A stretch of DNA of 64,000 nt from Roseiarcus sp963787135 (GCA_963787135.1 CAWBBW010000017.1:166194-230193), one strand, 5' to 3'. Shown: positions 33,254-42,332, counted from the first letter of the stretch. The notes: generated from the sequence alone by a model not told the origin. Numbers and translations: made by a program.

Positions 33254-33469
33254 ATGCCCAATAACATCTACAAAGTCGTCGAGCTGATAGGCACGAGCGA
33301 GGAATCATGGGAGAAGGCTGCAAAAGCGGCGGTCGAGCGCGCCTCCAAAAGCCTCAGGGAGTTGCGCGTCGCCGAGGTCGTCGAGCAGGACCTGGTGATC
33401 GAAAATGGCAAGGTCCTGGCCTATCGCACGAAGGTGAAGGTATCTTTCAAGTACGAAGGCAAAGACTGA
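33254..33469 (+). CDS. Dodecin family flavin-binding protein
   Basis: A 71-residue dodecin: MPNNIYKVVELIGTSEESWE then AAKAAVERASKSLRELRVAE and GKVLAYRTKVKVSFKYEG. Twelve copies assemble into a hollow sphere that stores flavin or lumichrome. The helix Trp (residue 19) and the Arg-rich turn are present. A very strong ribosome site (aaggaggtt) precedes the ATG. Stand-alone gene. Confidence 0.94.
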   Translation: MPNNIYKVVELIGTSEESWEKAAKAAVERASKSLRELRVAEVVEQDLVIENGKVLAYRTKVKVSFKYEGKD

Positions 33470-33684
33470 CCGTCGCGGCCAGCGCTTCTTCGGGCTCGAT
33501 CGACACAGCGCTCGATTGCGTGAGCTGCGACTCTCATATCAAGCAAGTGCAGCCGGACGGACAGCGGCGGTGATCTTCTGGGCCGCTCGCCGACGGCGCA
33601 TGTCTAGCCAGGCGACCTCTGATTTTCTTCCGAACTTGTTTCGTGGCGCGTTGTCCATCGCGTCGCTCAAATGTATCGCGGCTC

Positions 33685-34299
33685 CTAAAAATCGTTGTCC
33701 GCGGTTTCCTCCGCTTTCGTCTCGGTGCGCATGATCAGGGGCGCCTGCGCGAGAGCGAAGAGGAGGGTCAGCGGCAGGAAGCCGAAAGTCTTGAACTTGA
33801 CCCAGAGGTCGGTGGTCTGGGTACGCCAGATAATCTCGTTGAGGACCGCGAGCGCCATGAAAAAGAACGCCCAGCGCCAGGTGAGGATGCGCCAGCCCTC
33901 TTCCGTCACATGCAGCGCCCCGTCGAACAGGATCTTGAGGATGGGCTTCTTGAGCGCAAGCCCGACGAACAGCGCCGCCGCAAACAGGAGATAAAGCGCG
34001 GTTGGCTTGATCTTGATCAGCGTCTCGTCATGGAAAAAAAGCGTGAGCGAGCCGAAGATGAGGACGATCGCCGCGGTCACCAGCGGCATGATCGGAACCC
34101 GCCGCAGCAGCGCATAGGAAACGCCGAGGGTGACGACGACGCCCGCCATCAGGACGCCGGTCGCGGCGAAAATGCCGAGCCTCGAATAGACGGCGAAGAA
34201 GAGCGCGAGCGGCCCGAGTTCGAGCACGAGCTTGACCATCGGGTTCAGCGCCTTGCGCGGCGGCCGGGCGGAGGTTTCGGTCGCGTTCGTTCCTGTCAT
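33685..34299 (-). CDS. Septation protein A (YciB/IspZ family)
   Basis: A 204-residue inner-membrane protein with about five to six hydrophobic helices: KLVLELGPLALFFAVY at the N-terminus, IFGSLTLFFHDETLIKIKPT, LKKPILKILFDGALHV and WRWAFFFMALAVLNEIIWRT. It acts in cell-envelope and division functions; loss in Shigella blocks septation. The gene directly follows ftsY on the same strand (7 bases apart), a common order in Hyphomicrobiales. Confidence 0.94.
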   Translation of the reverse strand: MTGTNATETSARPPRKALNPMVKLVLELGPLALFFAVYSRLGIFAATGVLMAGVVVTLGVSYALLRRVPIMPLVTAAIVLIFGSLTLFFHDETLIKIKPTALYLLFAAALFVGLALKKPILKILFDGALHVTEEGWRILTWRWAFFFMALAVLNEIIWRTQTTDLWVKFKTFGFLPLTLLFALAQAPLIMRTETKAEETADNDF

Positions 34300-34306
34300 G
34301 ATCGCC

Positions 34307-35383
34307 TCACGCGTCCGCCCGCTCGATGCCCGCGATCGCCTCGGCGAAATCGCGGGCGGCGAACGGCTCCAGATCTTCGAGGCCTTCGCCGACCCCGATG
34401 AAATGCACCGGCAGACCGAATTTGTCGGCGATGGCGACCAGAATGCCGCCGCGCGCGGTGCCGTCGAGCTTGGTCATCACGAGGCCGGTGACGCCCGCGG
34501 TGCGGCCGAAAATCTCGACCTGGCTCAGCGCGTTCTGCCCGACCGTGGCGTCGAGAACAAGCAGCACCGCATGCGGCGCCTCGGCGTCAACCTTCTTCAT
34601 CACCCGGATGATCTTCTCGAGTTCGCCCATCAATTCGGCGCGATTCTGCAGCCGGCCGGCGGTGTCCATCAGCACCACGTCGGCGTTCTCCGCCCGCGCC
34701 CGCGTCAGCGCGTCGAAGGCAAGTCCCGCCGCGTCCCCGCCCTGGTCGCGCGCCACGAGATCGGAGCCGGTGCGCCGCGCCCAGACCCGCAGCTGCTCGA
34801 TCGCGGCGGCGCGAAAGGTGTCGCCCGCAGCCAGCATCACCCGATGCCCTTCGGATCTGAACTTGGCTGCGAGCTTGCCGATGGTCGTCGTCTTGCCGGA
34901 GCCGTTGACGCCGACGACCAGGACGACGAAGGGCTTCTTGCTGGCGTCGACTTCGAACGGGCGCGCCACGGGAGCGAGCGTGCGCTCGACCTCCTCGGCC
35001 AGCACCGCCTTGACCTCGTCGGCGTCAATCCCTTTTTCATAGCGTCCGCGCGCGATCGCCTGGCGAATGCGGGTCGCCGCGCCAAGGCCGAGGTCGGCCT
35101 GGATCAGCACATCCTCGAGATCGTCGAGCGAGCCGGCGTCGAGCTTGCGCTTGCTGAAGATGTCCGCAATGCCCCGCCCGATGCTCGAGGACGAGCGCGA
35201 GAGACCGAACCGGAGCCGCTGCAGCCAGCTTCGCTTGAGCGCGGGCGGGGCCGCAGGCTCCGGGACTACGGCCGGAACCTCAGCCAGCGCCGTCGGCGCC
35301 TCTGCGTCGGCCGACGCGGCCGAGCCGCCGAACCAGCGGCGCATGAGGCCGGGTTTCGCCTTCCTCTCGTCTTCGTTCAACAC
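34307..35383 (-). CDS. ftsY: Signal recognition particle receptor FtsY
   Basis: A 358-residue SRP GTPase that docks ribosome-SRP complexes at the membrane. An acidic, alanine-rich N-terminal region (about residues 1-50) is followed by the four-helix N domain. The G domain has the P-loop GVNGSGKTTTIGKLA, GDTFRAAAIEQL, LMDTAGRLQNRAEL and MTKLDGTARGG. Length and motifs are normal. Upstream lies copy 2 of the nested hairpin repeat. Confidence 0.97.
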   Translation of the reverse strand: MLNEDERKAKPGLMRRWFGGSAASADAEAPTALAEVPAVVPEPAAPPALKRSWLQRLRFGLSRSSSSIGRGIADIFSKRKLDAGSLDDLEDVLIQADLGLGAATRIRQAIARGRYEKGIDADEVKAVLAEEVERTLAPVARPFEVDASKKPFVVLVVGVNGSGKTTTIGKLAAKFRSEGHRVMLAAGDTFRAAAIEQLRVWARRTGSDLVARDQGGDAAGLAFDALTRARAENADVVLMDTAGRLQNRAELMGELEKIIRVMKKVDAEAPHAVLLVLDATVGQNALSQVEIFGRTAGVTGLVMTKLDGTARGGILVAIADKFGLPVHFIGVGEGLEDLEPFAARDFAEAIAGIERADA

Positions 35384-35443
35384 CTCGTCCTTTCGTAAGC
35401 GCGATCGCGCCCGCCAGCGCCGCCCCCACCACCGCCCTGCGGG

Positions 35444-35499
35444 ACCACGCCATAGCCCGTCGAAAGACGGGCGTCGTCACCGACGCCCGTTGGCGTGGT
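35444..35499. repeat. Nested hairpin element, copy 2, between ftsY and the RluA-type gene
   Basis: An outer 9-bp perfect stem (accacgcca, 35444-35452; tggcgtggt, 35491-35499) encloses a 38-base core that begins tagcccgtcgaaagac. The core can form either cccgtc/gacggg (loop gaaa) or the 10-bp acgggcgtcg/cgacgcccgt (loop tcac). It matches the cores of copies 1 and 3, while the outer arms differ between copies. Confidence 0.75.
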
Positions 35500-35601
35500 G
35501 GAGGGGCAGGACGCGTAACCACGCTGGCCGGAAGCGACTGCCCTGATCCCTTGGCCGCCTGCCCTATGCGAGCGAGGCCCGGTTCAGATACCTATGTCCT
35601 C

Positions 35602-36318
35602 ATGACGCCGGAAGAAACAAGAGCGCGGCTGCTCTATCGCGACGGGTTGATGCTGGTGCTCGATAAGCCCGCGGGCGTCGCCGTTCACCGCGGGCCCAAG
35701 GGCGGCGCAAGTCTCGAGGACGATTTCGACGCGCTCCGCTTCGGCCTGCCGCGGAATCCTGCGCTTGCGCACCGGCTCGATCGCGACACCGCCGGCTGCC
35801 TGGTGCTCGGACGGCATCACAAGGCGCTGGAGACATTGGGGCTTCTGTTCAAGCAGGGCAAGATCAGCAAGACCTACTGGGCCGTGGTCGCAGGCGCCCC
35901 CGACGCGGACAGCGGGGCGATCGACCTCTCCCTCGGCCGGCTGGACGACAGACGCGGCTGGTGGATGAAGGTCGACCCGAACGGGCAAAAGGCGCTGACG
36001 CTCTGGCGCGTCAAGGGAAGGGGGCTGTGGCGGGAGAAGCCCATCGCCTGGCTCGAGCTCGAGCCGCAGACCGGGCGGACGCACCAGTTGCGGGTGCACT
36101 CAGCCTCGCAGGGCTGGCCGATCCTCGGCGACGCGATCTATGGCGAGCGCGCCGAGACGCCGTTGCAGCTCCTCGCGCGCAAGATCGTCGTGCCGCTGTC
36201 GAAGACCAAGCCGCCGATCGAGGTCGAGGCGCCCGCGCCGCCGCATATGCTGGAGCTCCTCGCGGCCTGCGGGTTTGAGGGCGACCGCTCATCCGGCGCT
36301 TCGCGCCACCCGGGGTGA
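35602..36318 (+). CDS. RluA family RNA pseudouridine synthase
   Basis: A 238-residue pseudouridine synthase without an S4 domain. The catalytic Asp is in AHRLDRDTAGCLVL. Other family blocks are VLDKPAGVAVHRGPKG, GKISKTYWAVVAG and LEPQTGRTHQLRVH with GWPILGDAIYG. The short form resembles RluA/TruC-type enzymes, which modify tRNA or 23S rRNA. The ATG at 35602 is chosen over one 17 codons upstream because it starts just before the domain. It converges with the radical SAM gene, with stops 2 bases apart. Confidence 0.92.
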   Translation: MTPEETRARLLYRDGLMLVLDKPAGVAVHRGPKGGASLEDDFDALRFGLPRNPALAHRLDRDTAGCLVLGRHHKALETLGLLFKQGKISKTYWAVVAGAPDADSGAIDLSLGRLDDRRGWWMKVDPNGQKALTLWRVKGRGLWREKPIAWLELEPQTGRTHQLRVHSASQGWPILGDAIYGERAETPLQLLARKIVVPLSKTKPPIEVEAPAPPHMLELLAACGFEGDRSSGASRHPG

Positions 36319-36320
36319 GG

Positions 36321-37463
36321 TCAAAACAAACTCAGCTGCGCTGCTCCTTCTTTCACCGGGGCTTGCGGCTTCCGGAAAAGGTCGGTGCGCAGCGCCGTCT
36401 TGGTTTCGCGATAGCCGAGCCGGCGCGCGGCCATCTCGAACCGGCGGCCGATCATCCAGGCGTATGGACCGGAGCCCGCCATGCGGCGGCCCCATTGCGA
36501 TTCGTAATCCTTGCCTCCGTGCATCGACTGGATCAGCGACACGGCGTGGCTGAGCCGGTCGGGATAATGGACCTGCAGCCATTCGCGGAACATGTCGCGG
36601 ATTTCGAGCGGCAGGCGCAAAACGACATAGCCGCCCTCCCGCGCGCCCGCCGCATGGGCGCGGGTCAGGATCCTCTCGATCTCCGAATCATTGATCGCCG
36701 GAATGATCGGCGCGACCATGACGCCGGCGGGCACGCCGGCGTCGTTCAGCGCCTCGATCGCCTCCAGCCGTTTCTGCGGCGTCGGAGCGCGGGGCTCCAT
36801 CTTGCGCGCCAGCTCGCGGTCGAGCGTCGTGACCGAGACGAAGACCTTGACCAGCCCATGCCGGCCCATCTCGCTGAGAATGTCGAGATCGCGCAGGATG
36901 AGGTTCGACTTGGTGACGATGCTGAGCGGATGGCGGACGCGCTGCAGCGTCTCCAGAAGCGAGCGGGTAATGCGGTATTGCCGCTCGATCGGCTGATAGG
37001 GATCGGTGTTGGTGCCGAAGGCGATCGGCGCGGGCGTGTATTTGGCGGCGGCGAGCTCGCGCTCGAGCAGCGCCGCTGCGCCTTCCTTGGCGAAGAGCCT
37101 CGTTTCGAAATCGAGCCCCGCCGAAAGGCCCATATAGGCGTGCGTGGGCCTGGCGAAGCAATAGAAGCAGCCGTGCTCGCAGCCGCGATAGGGGTTGATC
37201 GAGCGGTCGAAGGAGATATCGGGCGAATCGTTGCGGGTGATGATGCTCTTCGGCCGCTCGATCGTCACTTCCGTCGCGAGCGGCTCGGGCGCCTCGTCCC
37301 GCGTCCAGCCGTCGTCGAAGGCCTCGCGGCTCTGGCTTTCGAAGCGCCCGGAGACGTTGGTCGCCGCGCCGCGTCCGCGTCGCCGCTCTCCCGGGAGGAT
37401 GCGTTCGGCGATCGCCGCCGGGCTGTGGCGCGGATCGGCTGGGGAGGCTCTGGTCGCGTTCAT
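36321..37463 (-). CDS. PA0069 family radical SAM protein
   Basis: A 380-residue cytoplasmic radical SAM protein. The cluster motif is CEHGCFYCFARPTHAY (three Cys in CxxxCxxC), preceded by SFDRSINPYRGCEHG and followed by FGTNTDPYQPIER. The family resembles spore photoproduct lyase in sequence but its substrate is unknown. C-terminal MHGGKDYESQWGRRMAGSGP is typical. The ATG at 37463 (NATRASPADPRHS) is a better start than 37520, whose extension lies in promoter-like sequence. Confidence 0.93.
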   Translation of the reverse strand: MNATRASPADPRHSPAAIAERILPGERRRGRGAATNVSGRFESQSREAFDDGWTRDEAPEPLATEVTIERPKSIITRNDSPDISFDRSINPYRGCEHGCFYCFARPTHAYMGLSAGLDFETRLFAKEGAAALLERELAAAKYTPAPIAFGTNTDPYQPIERQYRITRSLLETLQRVRHPLSIVTKSNLILRDLDILSEMGRHGLVKVFVSVTTLDRELARKMEPRAPTPQKRLEAIEALNDAGVPAGVMVAPIIPAINDSEIERILTRAHAAGAREGGYVVLRLPLEIRDMFREWLQVHYPDRLSHAVSLIQSMHGGKDYESQWGRRMAGSGPYAWMIGRRFEMAARRLGYRETKTALRTDLFRKPQAPVKEGAAQLSLF

Positions 37464-37566
37464 GCCTTGGGTCCATGCGAACAAAACATGAACAAGTAGA
37501 TAGCGCTCCCTCCCCGGCACGTCAAGCCCGTGCCGAAACGAAACAGGCGCTGTCGGCGGACGTGGT

Positions 37567-38955
37567 TTACGCCGCCCGCCAGTTTCCGTGGAAGCCGAAG
37601 GGAACCCGCCGCGGCAGTTTGGCGATCCCTATCGGCCCCGCTTGAATCGCGCCGGCGTCGAAGACGACAAAATCGCTGCGATCCTCGGCGCCGCGATAGA
37701 CCACCGCGACCACCCATCCATCGCCCTCCGCCGCATCGGCCGAGCGGGGCACGAAAACCGGCTCTCCCGGCGCGTCGCCTGCCGCGAACCCATAGGTCGT
37801 CCGCTTTCCGCTTCTGAGGTCGACATGGGCGATCGAGTCGAAACTGCGGTCCTCGCGGCCGCCGGATCGCCCGGCAAACCATCCCTGACAGTAGCTTAAG
37901 CCCGCGCGCCGCTCGTCGAAGCGCGGAAACTCGCCCGGCAGGTCGTCGAGCGGCTCGCGTTTGATCGTGTCCGACGTCCCCGCGAGATCGAAGGTCCATC
38001 GCACCAGCCGGGCGGACGCGCGTTCCGGCATCGACCCGTCCGCATTGGGAAACAATGGCGCGACGGGATATTCCATCACATCGGCGAAGATCGTCTCGCC
38101 CTCTTCCCACGCGTTCATCGGATGGAAGACGTAGCAGGCCTCGGTCGTGAACCACCGCATCGTCTCGACGCCGGCGTCGCGTGCCATCACCCCGACATGG
38201 GCGCCTTTGTCGGGCTCCCAGGCATAGGCCGGCCCGCCGCGCATCGCCCGCTGAAGATCGCCGGTCAGCGGCAGGATGGGAAAGAGCGCATGCCGGCGGG
38301 TGACGAGAAAGTCATGCACCATGCTCGAAAACGGCGCCTCGAAATCGTCGCGCCGCGTCACCACCCCTTTGGCGTCGGTCACGCCATAGGACATGGTGTT
38401 CGAGAACCATCCGGCCCCGACCGAATAGCCGAACCAGACCATCTCGCCGGTCTCGGGATCGACCTTGGGATGAGCGGTGACGCGGCCCCTGTAAGGCTCG
38501 ACATAGCCGCGCGATTCGAGGCTTTTGGGATCGAGCTCGAACGGCTTGTGCGCTTCCTCGAGCGCCATCAGACGGCCGGCATGCCAGACGATGTTGGTGT
38601 TGGCGACGCCGCTGTCCTTGCCCGTCACCGAGGGGTCGGCGGCTCTCGGATCGAAGCCACCGAACAGCGCCTTGCCTGCGGCATGCTCGAGCTGCCATTT
38701 CGGGGTGCGGATGTAGCGGTTGCGATAAGCGACCTTGCCGCCCTCGACGAAGAAGGCGTGGATCATGCCGTCGCCGGTGAACCAGTGGTAATGGCCGCGC
38801 GGCTCGAACTGAGGGTTCGGCCCATTGCGGTAGAAGGCGCCCTTGAGGCCGGACGGAAACTCGCCCGTGACTTCGAGCTCGAAATCGTCCTCGCTGCGCA
38901 CCGGCGCGAAATTGCCGGAAAGATAGGAATTGGTGATGGGTGTCGGTCCGTCCAT
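37567..38955 (-). CDS. Carotenoid oxygenase (RPE65 family)
   Basis: A 462-residue non-haem iron dioxygenase. The four iron-ligating histidines are in VTAHPKVDPETG, SSMVHDFLVT, CYVFHPMNAWEEG and FGFHGNW near the C-terminus. The N-terminal EFPSGLKGAFYRNGPNPQFE is typical. The family cleaves double bonds of carotenoids or related stilbenes and lignin-derived phenylpropenes. No carotenoid synthesis gene is in the window, so either substrate type is possible. It stands alone. Confidence 0.93.
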   Translation of the reverse strand: MDGPTPITNSYLSGNFAPVRSEDDFELEVTGEFPSGLKGAFYRNGPNPQFEPRGHYHWFTGDGMIHAFFVEGGKVAYRNRYIRTPKWQLEHAAGKALFGGFDPRAADPSVTGKDSGVANTNIVWHAGRLMALEEAHKPFELDPKSLESRGYVEPYRGRVTAHPKVDPETGEMVWFGYSVGAGWFSNTMSYGVTDAKGVVTRRDDFEAPFSSMVHDFLVTRRHALFPILPLTGDLQRAMRGGPAYAWEPDKGAHVGVMARDAGVETMRWFTTEACYVFHPMNAWEEGETIFADVMEYPVAPLFPNADGSMPERASARLVRWTFDLAGTSDTIKREPLDDLPGEFPRFDERRAGLSYCQGWFAGRSGGREDRSFDSIAHVDLRSGKRTTYGFAAGDAPGEPVFVPRSADAAEGDGWVVAVVYRGAEDRSDFVVFDAGAIQAGPIGIAKLPRRVPFGFHGNWRAA

Positions 38956-39371
38956 CGGCGCACTCTCCCCGGGGCCGCCCGAGACAATGCCCGATTGAAG
39001 CCCGTAGGCTCAGAATGCGCCTCAACGATCGACTCTTCAACAGCGTGGGGTCACGCGTCGGAGGCGCCGCCGACGGTGCGAAGAGATTTCCGAAAAGCCG
39101 ACATTTTCTTGCCAAACGAGGCGGATCTGTGGTTTAATAATTGAACCAAATAATTGTTGCTTTGTGTAAGTTGTCCAGCCAACCGGCATAGGATCGCGCG
39201 ACGGGCGTCCGCTGTGGGGCCGGGTCGGTGACCCGGCCGGCGCGGTCGGCGACCGTGCCCTACAATGCGCCTTGGGAGCTACAACGCGACAGAAAAAGGC
39301 GCCTAAGCAACTTAAAAGATTGAGTCGCTGCCAAACGTGCACGGCCGGCATCGCCGCTTCTTTCGCGACCC
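38956..39371. other. Intergenic region with two adjacent 9-bp hairpins
   Basis: No gene is visible in these 416 bases. An AT-rich patch near 39135-39170 (ttaataattgaacc) could hold a promoter. At 39218-39238 (ggccgggtc/gacccggcc, loop ggt) and 39239-39259 (ggcgcggtc/gaccgtgcc with one G-T pair, loop ggc) two hairpins stand back to back with no gap, as in REP-type elements. Confidence 0.6.
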
Positions 39372-40472
39372 CTAAAATCGCACCACTTCTCCGGTCCGCA
39401 TGCTCTCGTCCGCCGCGAACACGATGCGCAGCGAGTTGATCGCGTCGGCCCAGTGATCCGTCAGATCGACCTCCCCGCGGATCGCCTTCAGGAACAGCCG
39501 CTGCTCGCGCTCGCATAGATCCTGGTGGCCCGGCTCGTCCTCGGTCGACTCGATCGTGTCTGCTTTAACGAAGGCGCCGGCGGCGTCGAGCTTGGCGTGA
39601 TGGATCAGGAGCGCATTGGTCTTGGTGTGCGCCTCATGGTCGGACGACTTCATCCCCTCGCCGGCACCCTCCTTGGCGACGATCGACACCGATCCCTTCG
39701 GCCCGATCATGTCCTTCACGAAGAAGGCGGTCTCGCTGATCATCGGACCCCAGCCGGCCTCGTACCAGCCGACCGAGCCGTCGTCGAAGGCGATGTGGAG
39801 ATGGCCGTAGTTGACCATCGTCGGCGCGATCTCGTCGGTGAGCCGCGCGCCGACCGCGTGCACCGCGGCGGGCTTGGCTCGCGTCACCTGGCACATGACG
39901 TCGACGTAGTGGACGCCGCAGTCGACGATCGGCGAGGTCGCGCGCATGAGCGCCTTGTGCACCTCCCAGAACGAGCCCGAGGACTGCTGGTTCAAGTTCA
40001 TGCGCATGACGAGCGGCTTGCCGAGCGTGCGCCCGATCTCGACGAAGCGGGTCCACGACGGATGGACGCGCAGGATATAGCCGACAAGCAGCGCCTTCTT
40101 CGCCGTGCGCGCCGCGGCGACGATTTTTTCCGCCGCCTCCAGCGTGTCGGCGAGCGGCTTCTCGCAGAAGACATGCGCGCCCGCTTCGAGCGCCTCGAGC
40201 GCCATCGGCGCGTGATGCTCGGTGTAAGTCGCGATCGCGGCCGCATCGGGCTTCAGCGCCTTCAGCGCCTCGTCGAGACGCTCGAAACGCGGCACGCCCG
40301 GGAATTCCCGGTCGAGATCCTTTCGCCCAGCGGCGTTGCGGGTGCAGAGGCCCACGAGGTCGAAGCCGTCGATCGTTTGATAGGCGCGGGCGTGGCTCAG
40401 GCCCATCGTGCCGAGGCCGACAACGAGCACGCGCTGCCGTTTCGTTGACTCGCGCGCAAGCGCATCGCTCAT
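39372..40472 (-). CDS. Gfo/Idh/MocA family oxidoreductase in the inositol cluster
   Basis: A 366-residue NAD(P)-dependent dehydrogenase. The Rossmann motif is VLVVGLGTMGLSHARAYQ; the catalytic-type EKP is in HVFCEKPLADTLE, and the family His/Asp region is IVDCGVHYVDVM. The substrate is likely a sugar or an inositol isomer. It lies 28 bases downstream of iolB and runs with the iol operon, so a role in scyllo-inositol or another inositol stereoisomer is plausible but inferred. It is distinct from IdhA at 47140. Confidence 0.88.
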   Translation of the reverse strand: MSDALARESTKRQRVLVVGLGTMGLSHARAYQTIDGFDLVGLCTRNAAGRKDLDREFPGVPRFERLDEALKALKPDAAAIATYTEHHAPMALEALEAGAHVFCEKPLADTLEAAEKIVAAARTAKKALLVGYILRVHPSWTRFVEIGRTLGKPLVMRMNLNQQSSGSFWEVHKALMRATSPIVDCGVHYVDVMCQVTRAKPAAVHAVGARLTDEIAPTMVNYGHLHIAFDDGSVGWYEAGWGPMISETAFFVKDMIGPKGSVSIVAKEGAGEGMKSSDHEAHTKTNALLIHHAKLDAAGAFVKADTIESTEDEPGHQDLCEREQRLFLKAIRGEVDLTDHWADAINSLRIVFAADESMRTGEVVRF

Positions 40473-40500
40473 CGGGCGTCTCCCTCTGACGGCGCCGGCG

Positions 40501-41301
40501 CTACGCCATCAGCCACTCGTGCGCCGGGTCGTTGTGGAAGCGCCAGATGCGCCTCGGGCCGGCCATGGTGTTGAGGTAATAGAGATCGTAGCCATGCGGC
40601 GCGCCCACGGGATGATAGCCCTTCGGCACCAGCACGACATCGCCGTCCCCGACCGTCAGCGTCTCGTCGAGCGAGCGGTCGTCGGTATAGATCCGCTGGA
40701 AGGCGAACCCCTGCGGCGGCTTCAGCCGATGATAGTAGGTCTCTTCGAGATAGGATTCTTCGGGCAGCGCGTCGCGGTCATGCTTGTGCGGCGGATAGCT
40801 CGACCAGTGGCCGCCCGGCGTGATGACCTCGACGACGAGCAGGCTCTCGGCCTCTGCGTCCTCGGGCAGAACGTTGCGGACATGGCGCGCGTTCGTGCCC
40901 GAGCCGCGCGTTAGCGTACCGACGTCGCTGGGCTTGATCACGCGCGCCTTGAGGCCGCCGCTCGCCGGCGCCGAACAGAGCGCAATCTCGCAATCGGTCG
41001 CGGCCTCGATCGAAGCGGCGCAATGGGGCGGCAGATAGACCGACCAGGGCGGACCGTCGAACACGCTCATCCGTTCGCCAATGACGCCGGAATCGAATCC
41101 GCCCGCTGTCACCCGCGCCTTGCCCGAGAGGATCACGACGCAGACTTCCGTGCCGTAGGTGTCGAGCTTTGATTTGGCGCCCTTGCTCAGCGTCCGCGTC
41201 TCGAAGCCGACATAGCGCCAGCCTGCGCTCTCGGGCGTGATGCGATGACTGACCCCATCCGCGCTCTCGGCGGGATGAACGAGCAGTTTCGATTGCGACA
41301 C
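40501..41301 (-). CDS. iolB: 5-deoxy-glucuronate isomerase IolB
   Basis: A 266-residue cupin-type enzyme that converts 5-deoxy-D-glucuronate to 2-deoxy-5-keto-D-gluconate in inositol catabolism. Motifs are GWRYVGFETRTL near the N-terminus, PGGHWSSYPPHKHDRD (metal-binding His) and LVPKGYHPVGAPHGYDLYYL. The GTG at 41301 is preferred: it follows an aaggag ribosome site and starts at SQSKLLVHPAE. A longer ATG frame begins inside a repeat at 41352. It lies between iolE and the Gfo/Idh/MocA gene in the leftward operon. Confidence 0.95.
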   Translation of the reverse strand: MSQSKLLVHPAESADGVSHRITPESAGWRYVGFETRTLSKGAKSKLDTYGTEVCVVILSGKARVTAGGFDSGVIGERMSVFDGPPWSVYLPPHCAASIEAATDCEIALCSAPASGGLKARVIKPSDVGTLTRGSGTNARHVRNVLPEDAEAESLLVVEVITPGGHWSSYPPHKHDRDALPEESYLEETYYHRLKPPQGFAFQRIYTDDRSLDETLTVGDGDVVLVPKGYHPVGAPHGYDLYYLNTMAGPRRIWRFHNDPAHEWLMA

Positions 41302-41340
41302 GACGGCGGTCTCCTTCTTGCCCTCACCCCGGCTCTCTCC

Positions 41341-41398
41341 CTTCTCCCGCATAGCCCGTCGAGAGACGGGCGTCTTTCGACGCCCTATGCGGGAGAAG
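41341..41398. repeat. Nested hairpin element, copy 3, between iolE and iolB
   Basis: A 14-bp perfect outer stem (cttctcccgcatag, 41341-41354; ctatgcgggagaag, 41385-41398) encloses a core with cccgtcgagagacgggcg and the stem ggcgtc/gacgcc (loop tttc). The outer arms read like a common cttctcccgc-gcgggagaag intergenic palindrome, and the core sits in its loop. The core matches copies 1 and 2. It lies on the iol transcript, 40 bases before iolB. Confidence 0.8.
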
Positions 41399-41430
41399 GT
41401 GGCGCGAAGCGCCGGATGAGGGTCTCTTCT

Positions 41431-42331
41431 CTACACCAACCCCGCCTCCTTGAGCGCGCCGCGCAGATGCGCAATCCCCTTTTTCGCGTATGGCAGCGTC
41501 GGCGCCTTTTTCGGGTCCTGCTCGGCTTCGAGCACCACCCAGCCGGAATAGCCTTTGAGCGCCTTGAACACCGCGACGTAGTCGATCATGCCGTCGCCCG
41601 GGACGGTGTAGACGCCGAGCTCCGCGCCCTGGCCCAGGATCGAATCGAGAAAGCTCCAGTCTTCGGCGTTGGACTGGCGCATCTTATCCTCGCGCACATC
41701 CTTGCAATGGACGTGGCCGATCCGCTCGCGATAGGCGCGCGCAAGTCCCGCCGGGTCGGCGCCGCCCCAGCGGGCGTGCCCGGTGTCGAGCAGCAAATGC
41801 ACGGGCGGCTTGGTGTGGGCCATGAAGGCGTCGATGTCGCGCTCCGACTGGATGATCGTGCCCATGTGGTGATGATAGCAGAGCTTCAGCCCTTCGCCGT
41901 CGAGGCGTTTGGCGAATTCGGTCATCTTCGCGCCAAAGGCGGCCCAGTCGCCCTTGGCGAGCCGCGGCCGCTCGGACAGGGGGCGCTGCCGGTCGCCATG
42001 GATAGCGTTCGACGTCTCGGCCGCGATGAGGATGCTCGCGCCGGCCGCCTTCGTCATCGCGATATGGGACTCGGCCGCTTCGAACTCCTCGAGCGCGGAG
42101 CGCTTGAGAAGCTCGGTCGAATACCAGCCGCCGACGAAGGCGAGACCAAATTCGGCAAGCTTGTCCTTGAGAGCCGCGCCGTTGTTGGGAAGCTTGTGGC
42201 CCTTCTCCATGCCCTTCGACGCCGGCTTCCTTCGCCTCGGCGAGGCAGGTCTCGAGCGGCGTCGAGCCGCCGATCTCCTGAAGATCGTCGTTCGACCAGC
42301 CGATGGGGTTGGCGCCTATGCGAATGCTCAT
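41431..42331 (-). pseudogene. iolE: Myo-inosose-2 dehydratase IolE, one frameshift
   Basis: Two frames give one protein of about 299 residues. The first 40 codons from the ATG at 42331 read SIRIGANPIGWSNDDLQEIG to AKEAGVEG. The rest continues in another frame as MEKGHKLPNNGAALKDKL with WYSTELL, GIIQ-type and LLLDTGHARWGG segments. One extra C in gccc at 42212-42214 (plus strand) explains the shift, and total length is 3n+1. IolE dehydrates 2-keto-myo-inositol. It lies one base after the iolD stop. Everything except the indel is conserved, so assembly error is quite possible. Confidence 0.9.
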
Positions 42332-42332
42332 C

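Noticed and set aside
36315..37499. 394-codon plus-strand frame opposite the radical SAM gene
   Set aside because: No motif and biased composition, while the minus strand has a full radical SAM protein.
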